Of a stretch of 64,000 nt of DNA, positions 11,343-24,214 are shown piece by piece. This DNA is from Batillaria attramentaria. Lineage: Eukaryota > Mollusca > Gastropoda > Batillariidae. The stretch covers positions 1,886,001-1,950,000 of the forward strand of contig JACVVK020000001.1 of assembly GCA_018292915.2 (NCBI GenBank), in the 5' to 3' direction. The notes under the pieces are model-generated. The model was not told where the DNA came from, searched no databases, and worked only from the letters and a program-made list of their open reading frames with translations. Each line of letters opens with the position of its first letter. Positions within the stretch are counted from its first letter, which is position 1. The translations under genes and the position numbers were made by a program.

Positions 11343-14300
11343 CTGTCCAAATTACCTCTCGCGTTCAGGTCGGTTCTGACACAAAGAGAAGTGCGTCCTC
11401 TCAACTGGAAATATTACCACGTCAATTCTCACCGGGGAAAAAAGTAGAAGATTTTATAACACCACTACCATTACATTCTCACTACTTGCACGTCCATTCG
11501 GCAGTAAAGAGGCTTAGGACACTATAAAGCACAGGCCTGCCTTATGAGTTTCAGATCCATAAGAATTCCAACGACTGAAACTACACCCACAAAATGGATT
11601 GGGCCGACCTACTTCCATGAGTGCACAGAAAGGGTGCGCACCTTTTCTGCTGGTTCAAGTCTCATACCACAACCACCACCATCCCCACCCTTCAACAAGA
11701 AGAAAAACCGGCAACAATAGATAAACAAATACAAATAGATAAATAAGACCTCTAATCGATGAACTATTCATACGGATCTCACTGGCTGCATAAACGCAGC
11801 TAATCAACAGAGCCAACATCAGCCATTCGACCCCCCCCCCCCCCCCTCTCTCTCTCTCTTACACTCAGTCACACACACACAGTGTGTGTATGGATCTGAA
11901 TACCAGCTTAGCGATACTGGGCACTGCTTACTACTGTTCCGGGACTTGTTACACTACCGGCTTCCCTCAGTCCCTACACCATATATATATATATATATAT
12001 GTACCACCTCAAGCTGAAGCGGCATGCAAAACTGGAAAGGACCTAAGGACGCCCCCGCATGCTTGCTTGGTCACAAAGATATTTTCATTGTGGACCTCTC
12101 GGTTCCCCCTCAATTCCACCCCCCAGGTGTTCGCACTAGGAATCTGAAGTGCCCTACAACATACACTGTTATACGGTTGACCTGTATTTGGCAGCGGCCT
12201 GGACAGGTCACTGTTGTGTCTACAGATTCGAACTTGTGTGAAGCCGTTAATGCACGGTCAAAACAGCCCAAGGATAAGCACTACTGAGAGATAACAACAT
12301 GCTGCGTGCATCTTTTGTCCTCGGAGGTTAATATTTTGCTAGCATTCGACAATATAGTGCTTACGTAAAGCTAAATGCATCACCAGTTTCTTGCGAATTT
12401 CATTATACACATAGTGACGTGGGGGTGACGACCAAAACACAAGAAAAAAAAATATTGGACGAAAAGGATTGCCATGAACCAGCAACGGCGGATAGGGGAG
12501 ACTGAAAGTGGAAACCGCCCATCTTGGAATCATCGTCGCAGGCGAAGTGACCAACACCAGAACACAACTCAAAAAAACTTTTGACAAACCAACTTTTTGT
12601 TTGGAAGCTGCGTTGCACAAGAACTTGGAAAAACTTGAATAAGTAAGGTATAGGCAGAAATGTCTTAAGAGGAAAATCAAGTTTATCAAGCACGTTTGCA
12701 AAAATCGGACTTTGAAATTTTGCAGTGTGAGAAAAAAAAGGCGATTTTAGATGAAAATAACTACAAATCTGTAAATTCGAACTTCATATTGAATCAAAAC
12801 CACAAAACTAAACACTGTAAATAACCACTAGGAAAATAAACTGCGGCTTTGGGTACGGACGCAAAAAAGCAGTTTATCAAGCAAAAGCATGCGTAGCGAG
12901 GACGCGGCGGTGATTCCCCTTGTTTTCCAGTCTACCATAATACTATTATTATTACCATAATATTATTATTATTATTATTATTATTATAATACCACTGTCT
13001 CTACATGAACTGACCGTGATAAGTAGCGCTGTCATTGTAAATCCGTTTGTCACCGTGATGAAACTTGTTTAGCCGAAAAATCGGGAATGAATCCGTTTTG
13101 CCTGTTGTGTCCTAAGCGTGTTTTCAACCCTTTCAGTGTTCTGAAGAAAACTGCGACTTTTTTGGTAGCAGTACGGTATTGCCTCCAACACAACTCAACC
13201 CTTTTCTACAGCCCATGAGTTTCCGCGGGGCTTGGAGCGCTGGCATAAGGGAAATCAATACAGTGGCAGCAGTGAGCTGTGAGCGCAGTATTGGCAGAGG
13301 CCGCCTGTAGGCTAGTGTAGCAGACAGGCTTATAGGGAAACGCACCCAGACGGTTGAACATTGCCAAGCTCTAGATACTCTGCTAGGCTGCTGAACCAAC
13401 ACACCTACCGCCAGTAGCACTGAAATGAACGAATGATGTATGCATTTCCATTACATTCACATACCCAACACACCTTACAAGTCCATTCTGGCCCATCAGT
13501 TATTTTCTCCTTTGTTTTTTGTTTGTTTGTTTTTTTCTTTTGTGTTGCCAGCATTCACCCTGACTACACGATGAATCACAATACCTACTCACAAAAAAGG
13601 AAAAGATGAAGTATCTATGGCCCACATTCTGTGACTTCAATGGTAACTAATTTCATGCATACATCCACAATTTGTTTTTAATCCTACAGCAAGGGCATGT
13701 TTCTGTTCAAGTTCAGGATCCAAGAGAGTAGGTAAAGTCACTGTCAACAAGCAACAACAGTCTAGTACAGTCAATCCGTGCTGGGTTGCACGTTCTACGT
13801 TTCAACTGCTAATACATAACAAATCCATGCACCTTGAACATCAAATCACACAGGATGACTGCTCCTGATTGAACTCCCGTAATTCCACGATTTGCGGGCT
13901 TTGGGGTGTGGGCCCGTTCTATGCGTTCTGCGAGTTGTATTAAGTTGCTATGCATTCACACCGTTCAAAGCTGGAGTGAGGTTTCACCACACCCGAATGG
14001 CAACAATGCGACAGGATTACCATCAGCTCCTACTACTCCGTTCTACGTCTGATACGCGCTGCGTAATTAATGAATCGATATAAACCCAGGTTAACTCCAG
14101 CTTCCTCTGGGTGGTAGTCACACTGAACCACCATCCTCACTATTCCCAGACAAAGGTCTGAAAATTTACTACAATCGGCTCCAGCGTTCCGAATTCCCAT
14201 GAAAACGCACTAACATGTACGTGCCTGCGTTTGTTGTAAGCACGTGCACCACTTCGTGCAACACTGACAGAGTTTTTTTTTTTTTATTTATTATAAATAG

Positions 14301-15137
14301 TTTGCCAACAGTCCATAACGGGATGTGGGGTTTGTTTTCTTATCCTAAGCACACACTGAACTGCCCCCTCCCCCTCCCCCATCATGTACCCGATCTTGTG
14401 CCGGTTTTCGAACGATCTGATCACACAAAACACCTTAATTCCATTCTCCTATATCCACTGACCTATTTACATAAGAGGTCTGCAAAGTAATTGTTCAGTC
14501 ATGTTCCCACTTTTCTAAACAACTTCAACACGAATGCCTCCATTCTCAACCCAGTAAGCTGCTTCTCCCGTTGAAGTTCTCAGGGTAAAAAAAAAAGTCA
14601 GATCCTTCCAACGTGGTGAAACCTCCTTCTTCTAGTTCTACTTTTTTTTTTTTTTGAAAACAATGCTGGCAAGTTAAGGGTTTTTGCATGATTTAGACGG
14701 AGGGAAGAGAAAAAAATCAATGAGAGGCACATTCGTTTGATGGGTGATGTATGGAACAATTGGGGGAACCGCCCAAGCGCGAGAGGCGGGGTGAAATAAG
14801 TACGCTGCTTCGTTTACTCTAATGCCTCGCCGCCTGCCGTCCTAGAAAGATCGTGGGAAACTAGGTAGTCCTTGATAACGGCAGCAGTCAGAAAATACCC
14901 GAAGACAATATGGAGGAACTGGGCAACTTTACATAGTATAGTTGTTCATGTTTCGAACATTCTTCTTCGATTAGTTTAGAAGCCCGAAATTACCAGCAGC
15001 CTCCCACTCCTACCCCCCCCCCCCCCTTTCACTATGGATTCCCGTTGATTGAACCAGATGAGGATCAACGAAGCGTGGTTGGAACTCAAGGGGGGTCAGG
15101 ACGAGGGGGCTTCAGCGGACTGAGCAGGGTGGTACAG
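11342..15137. other. non-coding region with simple repeats
   Basis: Contains a poly-C/(TC)n run at about 11830-11860, (AT)n at about 11983-12001, (TTA)n at about 12945-12990 and several poly-T runs. No supported gene. Confidence 0.5.
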
Positions 15138-16006
15138 CAGGGCTCCCTAAAAGCTACAGACCTAAAGGGTCCACTGACCCCCAGTTCAAAATTTTAGGGG
15201 GTCTTTGTACCCCCACTTTCAATTTTTAAAGGGTCAGAATCATTTCTCAAGATGTTTTAGTGCATGGAATTATAAATTCAGTAAATACTGCTGAACACAT
15301 AAGGTGTGTGTGTGTGTGTGTGTCACACTGTGTGTGTGCAAAACTGAATTTTATCAACTTCAAATCATATAATTAAATGAAGTGGGTACTGTCCGTACAA
15401 TTCAGTTTTGTACACTAAGTTTTGCTGCTCTGTGCCGACCGGCTCTGACGCGACGTCTGAATCGTAGCTATCTCATCTGACGCCGAAGTGCACCCGCTGC
15501 CGGGCGAGGGCTCGAGCCCCTCCACAACTGACTTTTCCACTGACGAAAAAGTCTTTTGAACTTTCACTTTTTTCGGTGGCATGATTCCTCACAGAGAAAA
15601 CGAATCCGATCGGTAACAAGAGCACTGACTCTAAAATCTTTCGTCCATGGTTTCGACATCGCACGTACGCCGGGTGCTTCGGTGCGCAGAGGGAAAAGAT
15701 GGGGCACGTTCACTACGCGCGAGTGGCTGTATAAGCCGCCGACCTGCAGCAGTAGACAGTTAACGCCTGCGAGCGTTAAACAGAACCAAAAACAGAACCG
15801 AACTGAACGCGGCCAAGGCAAGGGAGCACACTCATTCGATCACAACAAGCCTATAGGCGTACGCACGGTAGTGCAGAGGTAGTGCGTCAAGCTACGCACA
15901 GATCGCGTTCATAATGCTTCAACGTACCCTCTCGAATTTTTTTTAGTGCGTAAATTTTGACTTCAGTGCGTAAATTACGCACAGACGCACAGTTTAGGGA
16001 GCCCTG
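15138..16006. mobile_element. 869-bp non-autonomous hAT-like DNA element
   Basis: Terminal inverted repeats CAGGGCTCCCTAAA (15138-15151) and TTTAGGGAGCCCTG (15993-16006). GTACAG directly flanks both sides (15132-15137 and 16007-16012). The CAGGG start fits hAT superfamily termini, but hAT elements normally give 8-bp duplications and only 6 bp match here. No transposase was recognised inside. It carries a short (GT)n tract at about 15303-15322 and repeated GTGCGTAAATT blocks near its right end. Confidence 0.6.
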
Positions 16007-16311
16007 GTACAGTACTACCCGCTTTTCTCCTTTTGTCCCAAAGGCTGCGTGAAGCCGCAATAATTTTCAGCAGCAGCAGCAGCAGGGCTGAACGTTGAAA
16101 GGCCGATCGTCGGACATGCAGGTCGATACCCGACGACAGCTTGCCCCGTACGACCACAGCCTGTAGCGTCAGGCCCCTATGGTGTGAGTGTGTGACCATC
16201 CCCAGTGCTGTCACCTACGCTGTGACTGAGCCATCGTAGCTTACGTGACGCATTGGGTGGGTGTTTTCAGACGGGGAAGGGGGGGGGGGGGTTGTGTCAC
16301 TGTTAAAAGTC
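16007..16311. other. non-coding, short CAG run
   Basis: (CAG)5 near 16070-16084 and a poly-G run at about 16279-16291. No coding call. Confidence 0.5.
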
Positions 16312-16375
16312 CTGATTCGAACACATTTACCTAACCTTCTAATCTCGAGTCAACCGGTTGAGCCATTCGACCCAC
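16312..16375 (-). repeat. tRNA-derived SINE-like remnant
   Basis: Read on the minus strand, TGGCTCAACCGGTTGA resembles a tRNA A box, followed after a spacer by GTGTTCGAATC resembling a B box. The acceptor stem does not pair well enough for a functional tRNA. Confidence 0.4.
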
Positions 16376-18067
16376 CTACAAGACGTAACTTTTGGGGGGG
16401 GCTAGAACACTGGGTCTTGGGGTAATACTCGCAAGTCTTTGATTCATTGTGCAAACCATCCCATGAGTATTAGTGAAAGAGCCGGTGCGTAGGATCAAAG
16501 ACAAGACGGTATCCCACAAAAGCTAGTGTTTTAACCACTTTATCTTCTGTGCTTTGTCTTTGATTTCTTGGAGAAGCATACGCGGTGGAAAAGGACGTTA
16601 AACTCTCAAACACCCAACCACCCACTCTTGGAGAAGCTGTTTTGTTTTTGTGGCGTGGCACTTGCTGGTGCTGACTGGACATCACGTTTTGGCCAGCTGG
16701 GTGTCCGCACTCCATTTGTTTGGAGTAAGATCTAACCACATACACCACCGTAAAATAGAACAGCCAGAGATCCATACACTAGCAAAAACTCAAACTTACT
16801 TTTCTGCCCGAGTCGTCGGTGATTACCCCTGGAAGAATCTGGGGTGAGTGCTGCATCGGGTGGCTGGCAGTAGGGTGGTGGTCTGTAACATAAAGCAGAT
16901 GAAGCACTTGAGCACATGTGTGCATGCAAACAGGAAGGTGGCTGCTTATCAGTAAGCACTGGTACATGTTTGTGCTGCGTGACTGTTGTCTGTGGTCAAC
17001 TCTTGTCACAAGTTGGACAGACAGTTTGGCTGGTCGGAAGTGCACATGAAATTTGGAACATCATGACACAGCATGCCAGCAAATGTTATAATAATACTAA
17101 CACTACACAAGAAAATACGGCTTAATTAATTAGTTTGCACCCTTGGGTGATTGGGCAAACTATACCAACGAAGGTTCAGGGTTGGGGTTGGCTTGTGGTA
17201 ACGGTACAATCGCTGTTTTGTTTAGAGTCGTAGTGCATTTACATGAGGTGCAAATGCCAAACTATACCAACGCTGCGAAAATACGTATTGGTGGTTCTTC
17301 AAATTTATGAACAGTGCTTCCACAAATCTGTTCTGAAGTGCACACTTCATCATGGGTTTGCAAAACAACAAAAACCAACATGAAAGGTTTGAAATGTCCT
17401 GCAGCACAGAGGGGAAAAAACAAACACGATCTATCCTGAAATCACACACACACAAAAACAATCAGTGGCATCCCTTCCACCCAGACCACCTCCTCTCCTC
17501 GCCCTGTGGTGAGCACCCAGACAGACTGAACCAACTCCGGGCTACCAATTAAATCGGATGAGATTCAGAAAGATCACCCTCAAGCTACTGGAACCTTGCC
17601 AGTGGTTGGTCAGATGAAGAAAATCGTGTAAGGGTCATAACCAAATAAAATCTAAAGATGCTTGTCCACCGTGATTCTGACCAGTTATGGTCTATCATGA
17701 CACCCTAATATATATATACTGCTTCTCTCTGCCCACACACAGGTAGTAATACCTGTACAACTAAGACAAGTACTCTGCACCCACCATGGCTAGGGTACGT
17801 TGTGATCCATGTGCCCAAGTGACTCACTGTGTATATGATGGAGGGATCGAGAGTCAAATTCTGCCCCGCTACCCGCGTTTCCTATCACTTTGCTCTCCAG
17901 TCTGATAAAACTAGCATACATAGCAGCCACGCTGCGAATCGCTTAGCTTGTCAGCCACGCACACGGTATGGTGAAGTGTAGTGTACACTGTCTTTAGTTT
18001 GGGCTAAAAATGTTGCTGGTACACCGACACTGGGTTTTCATGCAAAACCGATCGCTGTGTATAAGGT

Positions 18068-18069
<2 letters not shown>
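16376..18069. other. non-coding, nothing recognised
   Basis: AT-rich sequence with short frames only. Confidence 0.45.

Positions 18070-18121
<52 letters not shown>
18070..18121. repeat. (CA)n microsatellite
   Basis: Pure (CA)n of about 52 bp. Confidence 0.95.
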
Positions 18122-18123
<2 letters not shown>

Positions 18124-18578
18124 AGAGAGACTGAGAAAGACAAAGAGAATAGACTACACAATTAGAAATAGCACACAAAATCAGGGCATACATCGGTTGT
18201 TTGTACACATAGTTATGGAGCAAAATATCAGAAAACACTGTCACTGGAACTTTCCCTCTGCACACTACCACCATAATTATTCATAATTATAATGTACCAT
18301 CATTTACAGGTTCTGTATATAGTTTCTTTGAGAAACTGACAGGGGTCATAAACTTCACTATGTGCCAGCTACACTGTTGTCAAACAGGGGATCCTTGCAG
18401 TTGCACCATACACTGAACAAATTCTAAGGATACCCATGATACACTCCTCTCACTCAAAACTACTATCCCTTCAAACATTTTACATTTACACAGCGAAAGT
18501 GAATACAGTTCCGGTCCTGTCCCGAAATGTGGGCATCGCGCTAAATTGGAATCTGCCAGCCCCCCCTCTCCGGCTCAC

Positions 18579-18661
18579 CCCCATTGCCTGCCGGGCACAC
18601 TTCAGTGATCCCGTTTTGAATGACTGACGCTGACCTACTTTTGCCGTGACCAACATGTGAC
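18579..18661 (-). CDS. candidate internal exon, unidentified gene
   Basis: An 83-bp segment with acceptor AAGCCTAG|GT and donor ATGGGG|GTGAGC. It encodes HMLVTAKVGQRQSFKTGS and about ten further residues. It begins with 2 nt completing a codon and ends in phase 0. Those phases exactly bridge the exon at 21254-21676 (ends with 1 nt) and the exon at 7630-7814 (starts phase 0). The polypyrimidine tract before the acceptor is only fair. Phase agreement is the main support, so this remains tentative. Confidence 0.35.
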
Positions 18662-21253
18662 CTAGGCTTGGGAACAATCCCCTACACACCCACCCAGCCC
18701 CTCTTGTGCGGAGTTTCTATTCACTGTGCCCTTCCACCCTCCGGCCCCACCCACATTGTGCTGGGGCCACGCCCCCTTCCTCCTCAGCAGGCCACGCTCG
18801 CGATGGCGGAGCTTGGTGTCGCGATAGTACTGAGTACAGGGGGGTCCTCTACTCCACTCTGTCTAGTTCTCCCTTCTTATGGCGTAGTTCTAAGGGCCAC
18901 GGGCGGAAAAACTGGCTAAATATGAATTTCTCCTTTGCCTGCCTCTGTGTCAGGGAAAAAGGAAAGGGGGATAGGCGTCCTGGCGGGGCTGTGAAGGCGA
19001 AGTGACACTGCCAAATGGGCGACTGGGGTTGCTGCCAATGTCGGAGGCAGCTGGCAAAGCAATGCCGGCAAGGGCTGGGAGCGGGGGGGAAGGAAGGAAA
19101 CATCGCGCCGAACACTGCCTTTCGGTTCAGCTAGAACTGGAAGCCAAGCCAGTATCTCTCGTCGAATAAATGCTCCGTGTGTGTGTGTGTGTGTGTGAAA
19201 ACGTTTGATAGAGTCTAATAAGCAACAGTGCTCTAGAGGTCAATGGAAGCCACATCTACGGACCGTTACGGTTTTGTCTGACGAGCCACAATCTCTATTC
19301 GTTCTTTCAAGTACCAGAGCTCCTGGGAACTTTAACTACTGCGTGGGTCTCTTTTCCTTTGCTCTGGCCGCTGTGTCGTGGTTTGGTTTGGTGCTTTCTT
19401 TGAGTGTGTTTGCGTGCGTGTGTGTGTGTGGGGGGGGGGGGGGGGGGGCTGCTGTTCCAACAAGCAAAGGACACTTCTTATCCCCACCCACCCCCAACTC
19501 CTTCTAGTCTACTTCACTTTGTACACATGTATACATACATGTATGCGTAGAACTACTTTACGAAAGGGGGCGACTCTGAAAGACTGAGGCAAGAGGGCGA
19601 GGCAACGCAACGCATGACTGACTGAACCAAGCCAAAGGAACCTATGAAGTCCTACTCCACGGAACCTATGAAGTCCTACTCCACGGAAAAGCCTGAGTGT
19701 CTTCTACAAGTGCCGTGGCTGCAGTGGGTTGGAAAAAATCCTGAGCACTTGATTTAAGGATCTCACACTATGCACTATGTAATTCATAAACACAGAGTGC
19801 AAACACTACAAGAGCACCAATGATTGCTGTGAAACTTACAGTCCATCTTTACATTCACCATATCATGAAAAATCCACAATGGAATGTTTACTACAAAAGT
19901 ACATTTATTTTAATCAAATGGGCACACAACTCTCTCCCCAACAAAAGATTAAAGGACACGTTATCAACACATGAGATTGAGAAGAGCATGTGGGGCAGAT
20001 GCACACTGTCGACTGATTTAAATCATGATGAAGATCCATGTTATGATGTATGTGTACAAAATATCAGTGTGTTCTGTGTGTCACGTGACACTAGTGACAA
20101 GCAATGTACTAGAATCAATGGTAAGTGCAACCTGTCATGTAAGTCTGACAAGCTACATTCTGTACTTGCTAACCTAATCCACTATTAATTATCCTGATCA
20201 GGTTAATTTAAATCTCTTTCCCCATTTTAAGACCCCAGTGAGTAGGTCAGGACTCACTGATTTCTCTATGTGGACTGTCATTTATTTACCTGATTTTTGG
20301 TTTTTTGATGTTGGTGGTGGGTTTTTTGTTTTGTTTGTTTGTTTGTTTTGGGGGGAGGGCTAAAATTTACAAGACACGGAAACATGATACGCAAGCATAC
20401 AAAAACAGGAGCAATCTGTTCTCTGACATCAGAAGGATGACATCAGTCCAAAGATAAACTGCGCCCAAAGGTACTATCAGGGATAAACTGTCACATTTTT
20501 CTGTCAGCCTTTACCTAAACAAGGAAGGAAAAAGCAATCAAATGTGGACCACAAAAGCAGGAAAGCTGTAAACTCCACATGGTGTTTCTTTTTCCAGGAA
20601 ATAAGTAAATGCAAGTGTACAGTTTGTACTTGACAACTGCTTTCTTTCAGCTACATGCCTTGTTCAAACAGGTTTCTGTGAACATACATTGTATACATAT
20701 GTGTATGTTTCTAAAACTTATACTACATCAGCATACCAGAAAGGAAAGGGAAAAAAGTGTGTAGCATTTAGTAAGTGTTGCAGACATGCTATATAAGGGT
20801 GTTTGAGGGCATACTCCCCTGGATTTTCAAAATTAAATTTTGAATTAAAATCTGTGAAATTTGGTGCATTTTGCCATGATTTTAAGTGCTTCTGGGGAAG
20901 AAACACTGTTGTTCGGTTGAAAATTTTTTGAAATTGACCAAAATCTGTGCAATCTGGTGCATTTTTGTATAATTTTATGAGGAGGAGGAAACACACTTTG
21001 GGGGGTGTGGGAGATGGGGAAACCCTTAGTCCCTTCCATAAATCCAACACAACACAGAATTTGAAAACTATCCAACGTACACTGGTGGATGGGTGAGTGT
21101 TTCTGTCCACAATCACCCTGATTACGAAGACATGGGCACTGAGATAAGATCTTTACAAATACATTGTACTGGCACTGGATCACGAACTTTCATTTTTCCA
21201 CTCAAGAGATGAATGCTGAACCACTAAAGAACTGAGAAAACTGAACACAATAC
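18662..21253. other. presumed intron, with simple repeats and a local duplication
   Basis: (GT)n at 19175-19197, a poly-G run at about 19429-19448, two copies of GGAACCTATGAAGTCCTACT at about 19637-19684, and two diverged copies of an approximately 95-bp AT-rich unit at about 20845-20995 (shared AAATCTGTG, GGTGCATTTT and GAAACAC). A 122-residue plus-strand frame at 19820-20188 shows no domain. Confidence 0.45.
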
Positions 21254-21676
21254 CTTGTGTACTTCTACGTCGTGTTGATTCACGCAGGTCATAGACCGGA
21301 GAGGTGCGCTGTTGATCTGACGAAGCAGGGCTCAAATTAGGGCTAAGATTGATGATGGGTGGACTGTGTGTGCTGATGTAGTGACACTGTTGCTGCTGTT
21401 GTTGTTGCTGCTGTTGATCGGACAGGTCATCCAGGAGATGTGATAGAGCAGCTGAGTCTACGTTCCACAGGTCATCATTGGAAAGGCACAGGTCGTCGGA
21501 AATGGAAGGGTCATCAGGGATACAGACGCCGTCAGCACCCTCTACCAGCTGGTGGTGGTTGTGACCATGGTGGTATGGTGGTTTGGGCAGAAGGTGGTGG
21601 TACTGCACAACCTGAGGTTCTTTCTGCTGGGAAGCAACGGGCATAATCCACAGCCAGACTCTTGACACCAAACTAC
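21254..21676 (-). CDS. coding exon with poly-Q and acidic segment, unidentified nuclear-type protein
   Basis: A 423-bp exon (acceptor TTCATGTTCTAG, donor CACAAG|GTATTG) encoding about 140 residues. In order: a His-rich stretch (HHGHNHHQL), an acidic-hydrophobic segment containing DDLCLSNDDLWNVDSAAL and LSHLLDDLSD, a run of 10 Gln, a Ser/Pro-rich part and an RRRSTQ end. Acidic-hydrophobic plus poly-Q composition is typical of transcriptional activation regions, but no DNA-binding domain is visible, so the family is unknown. Both boundary phases are the same (phase 1), so skipping the exon would keep frame. Upstream exons were not located. It may continue into 18579-18661 and 7630-7814. Confidence 0.6.
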
Positions 21677-23497
21677 CTAGAACATGAAGATAAAAAGGAG
21701 AAATTAACACAACATATTAACATCAATGAAAATGTACCGGATATGACAAATCAGTATCATAATTAAACTATAAAACTGCGACTGAAAATTGTACCAAAAT
21801 GTGTTCCCTCACATAACAGGGAATAGTATTAGTTAATTATTAGTATGATACTGATAAAGAGCAGAACTGTAAGTTCACTAAACACAGAGCTCTTTCAGTG
21901 CACTGCTCAATATGTTGACAGAAACATTTTGTTCATTAGCACACACAGCAAATGCCAGATAAATTATGCAATTTTTTAAGGGCACACACTTGTCAGCCAT
22001 AAACCTTAACATTTTAAAAATGCTAATTTTGTTAAAGTGTTCCAGAAACTACTGCTTTGCTTTAGTCAAATTCATGGAAGTTTGGAACTGGTCAGAAAGC
22101 AATAAAAATAAACGCATGTTAAGTGCGTAAATTACAATACATCACTCTTATTCTGAAATATGAGTGCATGTATCTACACCCCTGTGTCTATGACACAAAG
22201 TGACACATTACTGTATGTATACCATCAACTTACTACTTAACACCAGAGCTTCACCGACAAAATTTATGAAAACATTTGCCACTTATTATTTTCCCCTAAA
22301 TTTCTTGACATACTGTTAAACAAATACATATATATACATATACACCACATGTCTGCTGGAAAACGATCACCTCATGCACCACAACCTACAACACGAACCA
22401 GTCACACACTTCATGTGATACTGATAGCCTAGCCTCGAACTTCGCGTCCGTCGCCTGTCTACGCAATGGTTCAGTGTTAGCCGTACGGTTCACCTACAAG
22501 CATAACGGGTTCCAAACACAAAATCAAAAGAAGTCTGACCAGAAATTCTCAGTCGTTTGCCGGGTACTAAGCAGACAAATCTTTGGTATTCGATTTACAG
22601 CTGAGCAAAAACTTGATGCCAACTAAGCGCAGAGCACGAACCGTTCACATGCTTGCCAACGAGTGTGAACTGAACAGACGCAGTCGAGTGTCAAACTTTC
22701 TGGTAGATCCGTTAGCCACATTCGAGTACGTCGGCGAGAAAAACTAATATTCAAACAACTTCTGCTCGAAAATGAAAACGACAAACAACCTGGTTTGTGG
22801 TAAAGGTATCCAAAACAACTGTTGTGTTCGCGATGTGAATATCAGTGTCCTCGACCGTCAGCTACAGCCCCCGACAGTAAAGCCTGTGAGACTGCGGCAA
22901 ATCGACTCAGCCTGCACGGGACTGAGTCGGTATGACCTGAATACTTGCGTGCTAGGTCTACTTTTTCCTGAGAGAAAAAAAGGTTCCAAACAGAAACAAG
23001 ACCACACGACACCCAAAACAAACCTGTCTGAGGAGAGGAATGCCTAAACAACTGAACGCGCAGACAGCGTAATCCCCATGAAACCTTGGAATGAGTCAAA
23101 AGTTGGTCATGACATGAACCGTAGCAGATGATAATCAAATAAAGGATTCCCCGCCTACATAGTGACGTCACATCCGTAGGAAATACCTCCCGCCACACAC
23201 TTCTCAAATTTGCAATAAATTTATAAAATCACCAGTGAAGAATGTATGGCAGTTAAGAAAAGTAGCCTTTTTGTGTCCAAGGAACATTTATTCTTAATAG
23301 TCTAAAGTGACATCATGCTTAAAATAGTACATTGACGATATCAACTCTAAAATTAAACCGCCTGTGATTGGACAGTCTGAGGTCACGCGCAGGTCCCTTT
23401 TGTGATTGTTTTCGTGTTCGAGGAGGAGGAAGGTGTTGAAACCTTTGCGAATGTTGACGCATTTCTGTTTTCATGTTGAACAGAACGTCTTCGAAAT
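21677..23497. other. non-coding, possible promoter area
   Basis: No coding exon located. A short (AT)n/ATATAC patch lies near 22327-22342. From about 22430 to 23180 the sequence is richer in CpG than its surroundings, which could mark a promoter or first exon of the minus-strand poly-Q gene, and a GATTGG (inverted CCAAT) lies near 23367. This is inference only. Confidence 0.3.
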
Positions 23498-24214
23498 TTG
23501 ACTACGTTTACTTCGACAACTGTTCCAGGCAAAGCCAACAGTTCTTTAGCACAAGCTTCAAGAAGTCAAGAGGAATTTGAGAATTCAGCGTCGCTGGATT
23601 ACGATTCAACAAAAGACGCCATCTTGATTTTTGGCCGAAGCTCATCGACAGATTTATTTTGTACCTCATCACTGGGCTCATCTGCGCCTTTGGTGCCTTT
23701 CTGGAGTTGCTAATCCTCCAAATTATCAATGGTCCAGTTGGGTATGGCTGAGCGTCACAGGGAGGGCAAACACATTGCTGCGAAATGCAGGAAGCCGATT
23801 GGAGTGAAACAGGGCAGCCCAAGAGAGTTCAGGGCCTATCCTCGAAAGAATGGTCAGAAGAAAGACCCCAGCTTAGTGCCCAGCACCCCGACAGATCTGG
23901 TTGCACAACTTTGCCAAAGTCTGGAGACCCAAAAGACTCAAATGATCTTCTTTAACCAACGAATGTTTGCTGATATTCAACATGGCGGTGTAGGTCAAGT
24001 TCCGTCCAAGGTCGACGGTGCAGACTGCGAAAATAGTGACGATGATATGTATGCTGGCTCGCGTTTTGAGCACGCTCCGGCTGCTACCGTCTTGCCAAAA
24101 CCGCCAACAAGTTGGATGTCCAGAGGACCAGAAAGAGTCGTTGCGCAAATCACCAGTGATGTCGGGTCTACGATGTCCAACCATCTCAAAATGCTGCTGA
24201 AAGTGCAAGCCTGA
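23498..24214 (+). CDS. unrecognised ORF pair in one frame, split by a stop
   Basis: Two open segments share a frame. The first (23498-23713) has no ATG start and ends with TAA. The second runs from the ATG at 23729 to 24214 (161 residues, including LVAQLCQSLETQKTQMIFF and a Pro/Ser-rich tail). No known domain was recognised. The same-frame arrangement suggests one longer coding sequence with a nonsense mutation, or a short gene starting at 23729. It could also be a fragment of an unrecognised mobile element. The sequence turns AT-rich immediately after the stop, like a 3' UTR. Confidence 0.3.
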
